Positions 25,065 through 32,324 of a DNA stretch of 38,446 nucleotides are shown here, one piece after another. Under the pieces are notes generated by a model. That model made no database searches and had not been told where the DNA came from. It was given only the letters and a program-made list of their open reading frames with translations. The position numbers and the translations under genes are program-made. How positions within the stretch are numbered: the stretch's first letter is position 1; every line of letters begins with the position of its first letter. The stretch spans positions 1 to 38,446 of the forward strand of contig CANCVE010000034.1 of assembly GCA_947381435.1 (NCBI GenBank), given 5' to 3'. This DNA comes from Chitinophagaceae bacterium. Lineage in GTDB: Bacteria; Bacteroidota; Bacteroidia; Chitinophagales; Chitinophagaceae.

Positions 25065-25757
25065 TTATCGTATTTCAAATACTTTAGATAGCTTTCTCGA
25101 AAGTTCAACGGCCTCTTTGCTTGGCGACATAAGCTGATTTGTTTTCGATAAATCAATGTTGGTAAGCAGTTGCTTCAAGTCAATAAACACTTCTATTTTA
25201 TCACTACTTTTTAAGGGCAATTCAATGGTCTGTAAGGCATTAACCGGAGTATGGTAACCTCCCAAATGAAACTCGAAGCCGTTATTTCTAGTTTTACACA
25301 ATGGACTAGTACCTTCTAGCTTCACATTTATGTAACCACTTTGCCAAGCCCAGTACATCCCTTTCATCGGATCTAGATCTCCTCCCATTGCCCCCGATAC
25401 ATTTGTGGTACTATCAATCCCTAAATTGAATATTATTTTATTATAATTAATAGTATAAATATTTGATAATGAAATTTTAAAAGTAGAGGTATCTGAAGCA
25501 TTTATTAAATGATAATTCTTTTCTTCCCACACCCTTTTACCATCATTCCAAAGCTCAATACCTGAAACATAAAATCGAAATAGGCTAATGGTAATACTGT
25601 CTTTATCTTTTGATTGATAACCCGAATCCGTTAATTGTAAAAAGTCTTTTCCATAGCAGGGATGAAAGCTCAAAGTACCCTGTGCTTGAACTAGGCCTGT
25701 ACAAATCAACCCAAACAGTAATAAATACAAATGCTTTCTAGTCGGTATCATCTTCAA
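25065..25757 (-). CDS. MbnP-like copper-binding protein family member
   Basis: A 230-residue exported protein with a signal peptide (LYLLLFGLICTGLVQAQG). Features of the MbnP family: ISLFRFYVSGIELW, INYNKIIFNLGIDS, GMYWAWQSGYINVKLEG and FEFHLGGYHTP. The WAW pair (Trp136, Trp138) is the likely region for Trp-to-kynurenine modification by the adjacent di-haem enzyme, and the His residues in FHLGGYH may be copper ligands. It is the first gene of a tight two-gene operon. No methanobactin genes are nearby, as expected for the wider MbnP family outside methanotrophs. Confidence 0.85.
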   Translation of the reverse strand: MKMIPTRKHLYLLLFGLICTGLVQAQGTLSFHPCYGKDFLQLTDSGYQSKDKDSITISLFRFYVSGIELWNDGKRVWEEKNYHLINASDTSTFKISLSNIYTINYNKIIFNLGIDSTTNVSGAMGGDLDPMKGMYWAWQSGYINVKLEGTSPLCKTRNNGFEFHLGGYHTPVNALQTIELPLKSSDKIEVFIDLKQLLTNIDLSKTNQLMSPSKEAVELSRKLSKVFEIR

Positions 25758-25942
25758 AATTTAATGCAATGTAGGCAAACAATTATATTGACGATATTTC
25801 TTCCTTTTCCCTTTGTTTTAAGTATTAAGATTAGATAACTTAATTGTTAAAAAATAATTTCAAAATTTGAGTAGTCAATTTTGTATTTGCAAAATAGGAC
25901 ATTTTGCTTTCAAATTACCAACATTACTTTCTAAAAGAAGGC

Positions 25943-26002
25943 AATGGTTCCTATACTATGTGCAGCAACATCAACATGTCACTGCACATAGTATAGACCA
26001 TT
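25943..26002. repeat. Long intergenic hairpin
   Basis: Arms 25951-25965 and 25982-25996 are perfectly complementary (15 bp), and outer arms 25943-25948 and 25997-26002 add six more pairs after a 2-nt bulge. The loop is 16 nt. It lies in the 305-bp gap between the kinase-like gene stop and the MbnP-like gene start, both on the minus strand. No strong T tract follows, so it may be a terminator, a structured RNA or an inserted palindrome. Confidence 0.6.
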
Positions 26003-26062
26003 ATAGGTTCTTCTGATCGCCCATTTTATTTGATTAATTTTAAAGTAATTCTTCATAAACCC

Positions 26063-27157
26063 CTAATCATCAAATCTTACTTTAGTCTTAGGAACCATCT
26101 TTAATTTAGGGAGTAGTATTTGTTTTAATTGAATTTTTACAATCTGCCCCATAGTCTTAGCTCTGAGGAATGACTTTTGTTTAAAATGTTCAGACAATTC
26201 TGAAGCAAGTTTAGCAACCTTCTCTGGAGGAGAGATGGTGTCTTGGCACATAATATCAATTAGTTCTTTCATTCTGTTTAGGGTAGAAGCCATCCTAAAT
26301 ACCACTTTAGTACGTTCCTCCGCCTGATATTGTACAATTGATTCTTTATTCAAAAGTTTCGCAACTACTTCCACCATTGGGTAATTGTCAGTAAAGAACT
26401 GTGGGAGATATAAGTTCTTTCTGCCTTCATAACTCTGTTGGTCAAAGTCAATTGCACGTATAATATATTGAGTATTCTCAATATCGGGGGTAATGTCCAC
26501 TACAAAGTTGTAGCTACGCATGTCCCCTAAAAGTCGCATGAAACAGCGCTCATTAAACTTCACAAACTCTTTAGCAAACCTTACCTGATTGGTATCTTGA
26601 TTGTTTAAATAATGCTTTATAAACTCATCGCCAGGAATGCCTGGTATATGTTCTTCTATCAGTGTTTGTCCATTAGTAAAGTAAGTAATCCTATTAGGGG
26701 AAAGTAAATGCTCTAATTCCAATCCATAAATCCTGTTCGAATCGGCTCTTTTTATATAATAATGGTCAATGTTGTCATTAAACTTATTAATGATTCTAAT
26801 CCTAAAAGGGTGACTATTGCCAAATGCACAGAAGTCAATCCGTTCTACGTCAAGTTGGTTTACAAAGCTAAAGTCCCCCTCTGTTTTAAGGATGGCATAC
26901 ACTTTCACTAGTTCCTCTCGTAGAAAGTTCCATTCACGCATATCGTAAGATACTGTTTCCCAATCAGTATCTTTCCCATTTCTATCTTTTAAGGGTATTG
27001 TGTAATTAAACCTTTGCAGTTCTTCATAGTGTACAGGCAATGATACCTCTCGACCATATTTTTTTAAGTATTTCTGTAAGTCCTTATTTATAGGATAAAT
27101 GGGTTTCTTCCTACTCGGCTTATTTTCTCTCTCCTCCCCAATAACTTTACTTTGCAT
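26063..27157 (-). CDS. Uncharacterised protein with protein kinase-like (PKL) fold signs
   Basis: A 364-residue cytoplasmic protein that I do not recognise by family. Kinase-fold motifs appear in order: Lys136 in HYYIKRAD (ATP-binding Lys position), Glu147/149 in GLELEHLL, hinge-like TLIEEHIPG, then Asp212 and Asn217 in LLGDMRSYNF (catalytic DxxxxN) and Asp237/239 in AIDFDQQSYEG (metal-binding DFD). This resembles aminoglycoside phosphotransferase or HipA-like kinases, but the substrate is unknown. A basic C-terminal segment (LKQILLPKLKMVPKTKVRFDD) may contact membrane or nucleic acid. It appears to be monocistronic. Confidence 0.75.
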   Translation of the reverse strand: MQSKVIGEERENKPSRKKPIYPINKDLQKYLKKYGREVSLPVHYEELQRFNYTIPLKDRNGKDTDWETVSYDMREWNFLREELVKVYAILKTEGDFSFVNQLDVERIDFCAFGNSHPFRIRIINKFNDNIDHYYIKRADSNRIYGLELEHLLSPNRITYFTNGQTLIEEHIPGIPGDEFIKHYLNNQDTNQVRFAKEFVKFNERCFMRLLGDMRSYNFVVDITPDIENTQYIIRAIDFDQQSYEGRKNLYLPQFFTDNYPMVEVVAKLLNKESIVQYQAEERTKVVFRMASTLNRMKELIDIMCQDTISPPEKVAKLASELSEHFKQKSFLRAKTMGQIVKIQLKQILLPKLKMVPKTKVRFDD

Positions 27158-27240
27158 AAATCTAATTTTAAATCACTGATTAAATGATTTGAATTATTAA
27201 AGTGTTTAATTCCCTAAAATTATTAATCCCGACTCTCAAC

Positions 27241-27332
27241 GGGTGCATAAAAGATTTTCGCTTTTAAGACGCATTGATATGCGTCTCTACATTCGAAACA
27301 TAATTTATAGAGCGAAAAACTTTTATGCGCCC
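27241..27332. mobile_element. MITE-like 92-bp inverted repeat element
   Basis: Terminal inverted repeats 27241-27262 and 27311-27332 match at 20 of 22 positions. Inside is a second perfect 8-bp palindrome (AGACGCAT-TGAT-ATGCGTCT, 27267-27286). The flanks share CTCAAC/TTCAACT words but I see no exact target duplication. It is non-coding and in the gap upstream of the kinase-like gene. Confidence 0.55.
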
Positions 27333-27361
27333 CTTTCAACTCTCTACTTTCGATTCCCAAT

Positions 27362-27398
27362 TTTCAACTAACCACTAACCACTAATAACTAACAACTA
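27362..27398 (-). repeat. 7-nt iterated words at the DUF2130 stop codon
   Basis: On the minus strand the stop TAG opens the series TAGTTGT, TAGTTAT, TAGTGGT, TAGTGGT, TAGTTGA. Only one arm is present, so no hairpin forms. It puts TAG in all three frames after the gene. Confidence 0.6.
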
Positions 27399-28640
27399 TT
27401 CCAACATCAATGAGTCATCATCCTCTACAAGGTTAAGGTTTACGGCATCTGCACCTGCAATACCTTCAATAGATCCTTTTATATGTACTGCACTCAGCAA
27501 TACTCTCTCCAAGGCTTTCTCTCTGGCCTTCCATAGTTTTTCCATCGCATTTCTTTCGTTCTGAATGCTTTGTCGCATCATCATAAAGCCATCACGCAAA
27601 GCCTTCCATTGCTCGCCAAATTCATTGCCTACTAGGTAATCGTAGAGCAAAACCATCTTGTCGCCTTTATTATCCTGGCTCTTCCTTACTTCAAATATCT
27701 TAAGTAGTGCATTTCTTAAAAGCAAGGCAACACTCTTTACTTCACTAAATGTGCAGATGTATACGCCGTTCTTTTCTCCAAAACGATCCATATCCTTCGG
27801 CAGTGTCTGGGTAACAATTACCGCCATGTCAGCACCGAGGTTACGCATATCAGTCTTCAGTTTCTCTATCCAATCACCGCCAAAGTCCTTGGTACGTTTA
27901 CTTTCATAAATAATCTTTCCTGCTTCTATTCCAAACTTATTTCTCACCACTTGTACGCAATCCGCCCCACGAACACCTTTGCCTACTTCCTCAATGGTGT
28001 CAAATGGAAATGTTGTCTGCAAAAGTTCTTCAAGTAAAAGTTCCTGTACTTCGCCTTGTAACTGCATACTACCTTGCTCCGATTTTCGTCTCATCTCTTC
28101 TGCAAGTTTCTTCTGATCCTCCAATTGCTTTTCTAGTTCTCTTAGTTTCATTTGGTAATCGCTTTCCTTAGCGGCACCACGTTGTTCTTCTATTTTGCGT
28201 ATATCTTCTGTTAGTTTTTCTCTTTCTTTTTGCAATTGAAGTTGCACATTAAGTTCTAGCTCTTGTTCTTTGTTCTTTAAGGCTTGTTCTTTTTGCAAAA
28301 ACTCCAACTCTTTCTTGCGTGCTTCTTTTAACTTTTCTTCCGAATCATTGGCCGATTGTTGCAATAACTTTAGTTTATTTTCATAATTCGAAGCGATGGA
28401 TTTAGTGATAGATTCTTGCAATTCGGTCTGTAGGCGTTGCTTTTCTTTTAGTAATGCCTTGGCAGATTCCTCCTCTTTTTGTTGTAGTTGTTGTTGATAG
28501 CCAGCCTCTTTCTTTCTAAATTCTTCGTCCTTTTTCTTTTCCCATTCTATCATTTGGGTGCGTAGTTCCTTTTTTATTTCGTCTTTTCCGGGTTCAAACT
28601 GATGGTTACAATTGGGACAGGTTATTATGAATGATGCCAT
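27396..28640 (-). CDS. DUF2130 domain protein (coiled coil plus putative nuclease-like domain)
   Basis: A 414-residue cytoplasmic protein. It starts with a CPNCNHQFEPG zinc-knuckle-like motif (only one Cys pair), then about 170 residues of Gln/Glu/Lys-rich coiled coil, then the DUF2130 domain (about 195-400). That domain contains GADCVQVV and IIYESKRTKDFGGDWIEKLK. The spacing of Asp with a later ExK is reminiscent of PD-(D/E)xK nucleases; that is my inference, not an established activity. Family function is unknown. It is preceded by 470 bp of non-coding DNA shared with the divergent ABC export operon. Confidence 0.88.
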   Translation of the reverse strand: MASFIITCPNCNHQFEPGKDEIKKELRTQMIEWEKKKDEEFRKKEAGYQQQLQQKEEESAKALLKEKQRLQTELQESITKSIASNYENKLKLLQQSANDSEEKLKEARKKELEFLQKEQALKNKEQELELNVQLQLQKEREKLTEDIRKIEEQRGAAKESDYQMKLRELEKQLEDQKKLAEEMRRKSEQGSMQLQGEVQELLLEELLQTTFPFDTIEEVGKGVRGADCVQVVRNKFGIEAGKIIYESKRTKDFGGDWIEKLKTDMRNLGADMAVIVTQTLPKDMDRFGEKNGVYICTFSEVKSVALLLRNALLKIFEVRKSQDNKGDKMVLLYDYLVGNEFGEQWKALRDGFMMMRQSIQNERNAMEKLWKAREKALERVLLSAVHIKGSIEGIAGADAVNLNLVEDDDSLMLE

Positions 28641-28722
28641 AGCTATTAAAATTAGTTTTCAAAACTAGGATAAAACCTTCTTTCAAGTCAATGTTTTTAA
28701 GTAATGAATAGTGTCCAACTGT

Positions 28723-28767
28723 CATTCGAATGGCAAATGGATATCATTCCAATGGCAAATGGAATAT
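28723..28767. repeat. Two tandem 22/23-bp dyad units
   Basis: Units 28723-28744 and 28745-28767 both read CATTC, then AATGGCAAATGGA, then ATAT. Unit two is a dyad with ATTCCA and TGGAAT as arms. In length and inner symmetry it resembles single units of the three 21-bp arrays. Confidence 0.7.
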
Positions 28768-28876
28768 AATTCACATATTTTTTTATCAAGCTACTAAACT
28801 AAAATTCATAAATCTTTTTTATGGTTATCATAAAAACTATAAATAAAACATCAGGTGCTTAAAGGTGCATATTTGA

Positions 28877-28954
28877 ATGAGTAATCAAATAAATAACATT
28901 TTTACAGCTAAATGTGCCTTAAAAAGTGTTATTAATCAAAAAACAAACGCTTAA
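28877..28954 (+). CDS. Doubtful 25-residue ORF upstream of the exporter
   Basis: ATG at 28877 opens MSNQINNIFTAKCALKSVIN and five more residues to TAA. It contains one Cys and lies 156 bp before the ABC gene on the same strand. Position and size would suit a small exported peptide, but nothing else supports coding. Confidence 0.15.
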   Translation: MSNQINNIFTAKCALKSVINQKTNA

Positions 28955-29110
28955 AATGTCAGGTAACTGCTTTATTGTGTAATAAAAATGTTAATTCAGT
29001 TGGTAAATGCTTCAAGCCATTCAACAGAATTGCATCAAAATGGTTAAACAAAAGAAAAGAATTTCGGTAGTATCAATATATTTTTTCATCAGAAAACTAA
29101 CAGCAGCGCA

Positions 29111-30760
29111 ATGGAGTCAAACAACAAAGTATCGGTTTTAAAATCTATTAAAAAGTTATTCTCTATTCTTAAACTGGATGTAAAGGACATTTCTGCCATT
29201 TACATGTTTGCCATCTTGGCCGGTTTAGTTCAACTATCTCTTCCTTTGGGAATTCAAACAATTATCAGTTTGGTAATAGCAGGGTCCATTTCAACCTCAA
29301 TTGTTGTTTTAATTGTATTGGTTGTGGTAGGGACTTTCTTGTTTGGCTTACTTCAAATTCGTCAGATGCAGGTAATTGAAAGGGTGGAACAGAAATTATT
29401 TCTTCGGTATTCTTTCGATTTTACTGATAGACTTCCTAAGTTGAATGTGGAAAAGATGGACAATTATTACTTACCCGAACTGGTTAATAGGTTTTTTGAA
29501 GTTATATCATTACAAAAAGGATTAGAAAAGCTATTGTTGGATTTACCTACTGCTGCCATACAGATTATTTTGGGAATAATTTTATTGGCATTTTATCATC
29601 CCGTTTTTATCGGCTTCGGAATAGCACTTTTGTTAATATGCTTTGCAATTATTCGGCTTACCTCTCTTGATGGTTTGACAGCTGCTTTGAAAGCAAGTGA
29701 TTACAAATATGGCATCGCTAATTGGATTGAGGAAATAGCTAGAGCTATTAAAATTTTTAAATACACCAAAGGAACCTCTATTCACATTGATAAAAGTGAT
29801 CATCTATTAGACGGTTATTTATCAGCAAGAACATCTTATTTCAAAATTCTACTCACTCAATCATGGACGCTTGTAGCTTTTAAAGTACTTATCACAGCAG
29901 GAATGCTAATTGTAGGTACCTTATTGTTAGTAGATCAACAAATAAATATTGGACAATTTATAGCTGTTGATATCGTGATACTAACGATAATGGGTTCTAT
30001 CGAGAAGTTTATAAGTAATTTGGAAAAATTATATGATGCACTTACTTCTGTAGAAAAACTTAGTAAAATAACAGATGCGGAACAGGAAGAAAGTGGAACT
30101 TTAATGCTTGAAGACAAACCCACAGGTGTAGTTATCAAATTTACTGATGTAACCTACGCATACAATGATCAAAATAAGGTACTGAATAATATCAATTTCA
30201 ATGTCAATTCTGGGGATATTATTCATTTATCAGGTAAATCAGGTTCAGGAAAGTCTACAGTATTGCGACTGCTCACCGGTGCTTTTAAAAACTTTGAAGG
30301 AGCTGTGTTAGTAGATAATATCCCAATTGGCAATTACAAAGTGCAAAGCTTACGTTCATTAACAGGCATCTTATTGCATGATCAGAATGTGTTTCATGGT
30401 ACGCTTTATGAAAACTTAACTATGGGGAATAAAGAAATTAGCAATGATGAAATTCTTATTCTAGCAAGATTGACTGGTTTGAGCGAATTTATAGAATCAC
30501 TCCCTAAAGGTTTAGACACACTATTAGCACCTCAAGGAAATAAATTGACGCTAAAAATAAAGAGAAATATAGCATTGTGTAGGGCATTGCTTGGTAAGCA
30601 TAGACTTTTATTATTAGAATCACCTTTTGATCATTTAACACTGAAGGAGGAACTTGAATTGATAGATTATATTAAAAGGAACAAAAAATCGACAGTTATT
30701 TTAACATCTTCAAACAATCATTTAGCAGATAAGTGCGAACATGTTTTTTCATTAGACTAA
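29111..30760 (+). CDS. ABC exporter, membrane and ATPase domains fused, with degenerate ATPase
   Basis: A 549-residue half transporter of type I secretion style: five to six membrane helices (about 25-310), then a nucleotide-binding domain (about 335-549). Walker A is intact (GKSGSGKST, 375-383) and a Q-loop-like LHDQN follows. The rest is unusual: the LSGGQ signature is LTLKI (479-483), Walker B reads LLLLESP with Glu503-Ser504 where Asp-Glu is normal, and the H-loop region reads ILTSSNN with no His in place. There is no N-terminal C39 peptidase domain. It probably forms a dimer and works with the HlyD and TolC genes that follow. ATP hydrolysis may be weak or non-standard. Confidence 0.85.
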   Translation: MESNNKVSVLKSIKKLFSILKLDVKDISAIYMFAILAGLVQLSLPLGIQTIISLVIAGSISTSIVVLIVLVVVGTFLFGLLQIRQMQVIERVEQKLFLRYSFDFTDRLPKLNVEKMDNYYLPELVNRFFEVISLQKGLEKLLLDLPTAAIQIILGIILLAFYHPVFIGFGIALLLICFAIIRLTSLDGLTAALKASDYKYGIANWIEEIARAIKIFKYTKGTSIHIDKSDHLLDGYLSARTSYFKILLTQSWTLVAFKVLITAGMLIVGTLLLVDQQINIGQFIAVDIVILTIMGSIEKFISNLEKLYDALTSVEKLSKITDAEQEESGTLMLEDKPTGVVIKFTDVTYAYNDQNKVLNNINFNVNSGDIIHLSGKSGSGKSTVLRLLTGAFKNFEGAVLVDNIPIGNYKVQSLRSLTGILLHDQNVFHGTLYENLTMGNKEISNDEILILARLTGLSEFIESLPKGLDTLLAPQGNKLTLKIKRNIALCRALLGKHRLLLLESPFDHLTLKEELELIDYIKRNKKSTVILTSSNNHLADKCEHVFSLD

Positions 30761-30829
30761 TACCAGATTAATGAATAATTTTCTTTGTAATTAAACAACA
30801 AACCTAATAAGTAGAAATAGATTAATCTC

Positions 30830-32203
30830 ATGAATTCAACAGTAAAAAGTAATCAGATTACAGTAAGTATGCTCAAAGCATATAATCAGGTCTACAGGAT
30901 AGATAAACAAAATAAGATAAAGAAATGGTTATTGGGAAGTCTTGTTGTAATCATTATCATCATGTTTCTGCCTTGGACGCAGAATATTAGGGCTAAAGGA
31001 ACGGTAACTTCATTACGTCAGGAAAGTAGACTACAGGAAGTGAATACAATAATTGCAGGTCGGATTATGAAATGGTATGTAAAAGAAGGGGATTTTGTGA
31101 AAGCGGGAGATACACTTTTGCGTTTGGGAGAAGTGAAGGTTGAGTATTTTGATACGAGTTTGATAAACAGAACTCAAGATCAGATAAATTCCAAACAACA
31201 AAGCATTGAGGGCTACAAGAGCAAAGCAACTACTTCTTTGGTTCAGATGGATGCGCTAAACGAGGCAAAAGATTTAAAGCTTCAATCACTTGATAATAAA
31301 ATAAAACAACAAAATCTCAAAGTATACAGTGATAGCACAGACCTTATAGCTATTCAGAATGAATTGATAATTTACAAACGGCAATTAGATGCAGCACGAG
31401 TAATGTTAGATAGTGGTGCTATATCATTGGTTGATTTTGAGAAAAGAAAAGTAAGTTTTCAGAATGCACAAGCTAAAAGAATAAGTGGAGAGAATAAGTT
31501 CCTGCAGGACAAACAGGAGTTGATTGCATTGGCCATAGAAAAAAACAGTGCAATTCAAGATTATACAGATAAAATAGCTAAGGCAGAGGGCGAAAAATTT
31601 GCTTCTTTATCAAATGTTGCTAGCACAGAAGCAGAAGTATCTAAGTTGCAAAATACCTACGCAAATTATGATGCAAGAAATAACTTTTATTACATCTTAG
31701 CTCCACAAGCTGGTCAGGTAACCAAAATAAAAAAAGAGGGTATTGGCGAAATGTTGAAGGAAGGAGAAAATGTTGCTGAAATTGTACCTACTCAAAATGG
31801 TTATGCAGTAGAAATGTTCATAGACCCCATGAACCTGCCTTTGATAGAGATAGGACAAAAAGTACGTTTCATATTTGATGGGTTTCCTGCTATTATATTT
31901 AGTGGTTGGCCCAAAAACAGTTACGGTACATTCGGCGGTAAGATTGTAGCAGTAGAAACATCGGTTGGTAATAATGGTAAGTTTAGGGTATTAGTGGCAC
32001 AAGATCCAGATGATAGAAAATGGCCTGAGCAACTTAGGTTAGGTGGGGGTGCATCGGGAATTACATTACTTAAGGATGTGCGTGTGTATTATGAATTGTG
32101 GCGAAATATAAACGGGTTCCCTCCTGAATACTACAAACAAAAAGAAGATAAAGGAAAAGATAAAGATGGTTACGGTAAAGATGCTGCATACAAACAGAAG
32201 TAG
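30830..32203 (+). CDS. HlyD-family periplasmic adaptor (membrane fusion protein)
   Basis: A 457-residue adaptor with one N-terminal membrane helix (WLLGSLVVIIIIMFLPW, about 34-50), a lipoyl-like half motif (AGRIMKWYVKEGDFVKAGDTLLRL), a long coiled-coil hairpin (about 110-270), a second lipoyl half (YYILAPQAGQVTKIKKEGIGEMLKEGENVAEIVP), and a beta domain. It bridges the ABC exporter and the outer membrane channel. It begins 69 bp after the ABC gene and is followed 121 bp later by the TolC gene. The C terminus is Lys-rich (KEDKGKDKDGYGKD). Substrate unknown. Confidence 0.9.
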   Translation: MNSTVKSNQITVSMLKAYNQVYRIDKQNKIKKWLLGSLVVIIIIMFLPWTQNIRAKGTVTSLRQESRLQEVNTIIAGRIMKWYVKEGDFVKAGDTLLRLGEVKVEYFDTSLINRTQDQINSKQQSIEGYKSKATTSLVQMDALNEAKDLKLQSLDNKIKQQNLKVYSDSTDLIAIQNELIIYKRQLDAARVMLDSGAISLVDFEKRKVSFQNAQAKRISGENKFLQDKQELIALAIEKNSAIQDYTDKIAKAEGEKFASLSNVASTEAEVSKLQNTYANYDARNNFYYILAPQAGQVTKIKKEGIGEMLKEGENVAEIVPTQNGYAVEMFIDPMNLPLIEIGQKVRFIFDGFPAIIFSGWPKNSYGTFGGKIVAVETSVGNNGKFRVLVAQDPDDRKWPEQLRLGGGASGITLLKDVRVYYELWRNINGFPPEYYKQKEDKGKDKDGYGKDAAYKQK

Positions 32204-32324
32204 CCTTTTATTCTAATAGTTTAATTACAAAACTTACTGTAACTATCAATAGCTTTCTTAACCCAGTGAACAATAGTTGTTTATTGATTTAATTACTCCT
32301 TTTCTATTGAATTAAAATATTTAT

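Larger units (their letters stand above)
28641..29110. other. Intergenic 470 bp upstream of the export operon
   Basis: The divergent gap between the DUF2130 gene and the ABC exporter gene. It holds a two-copy 22/23-bp repeat (28723-28767), a small AT hairpin (28816-28823 with 28829-28836) and a possible 25-codon ORF (28877-28954). No consensus promoter pair is evident; TATATTTT at 29078-29085 is the best -7 candidate for the exporter. Confidence 0.5.
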
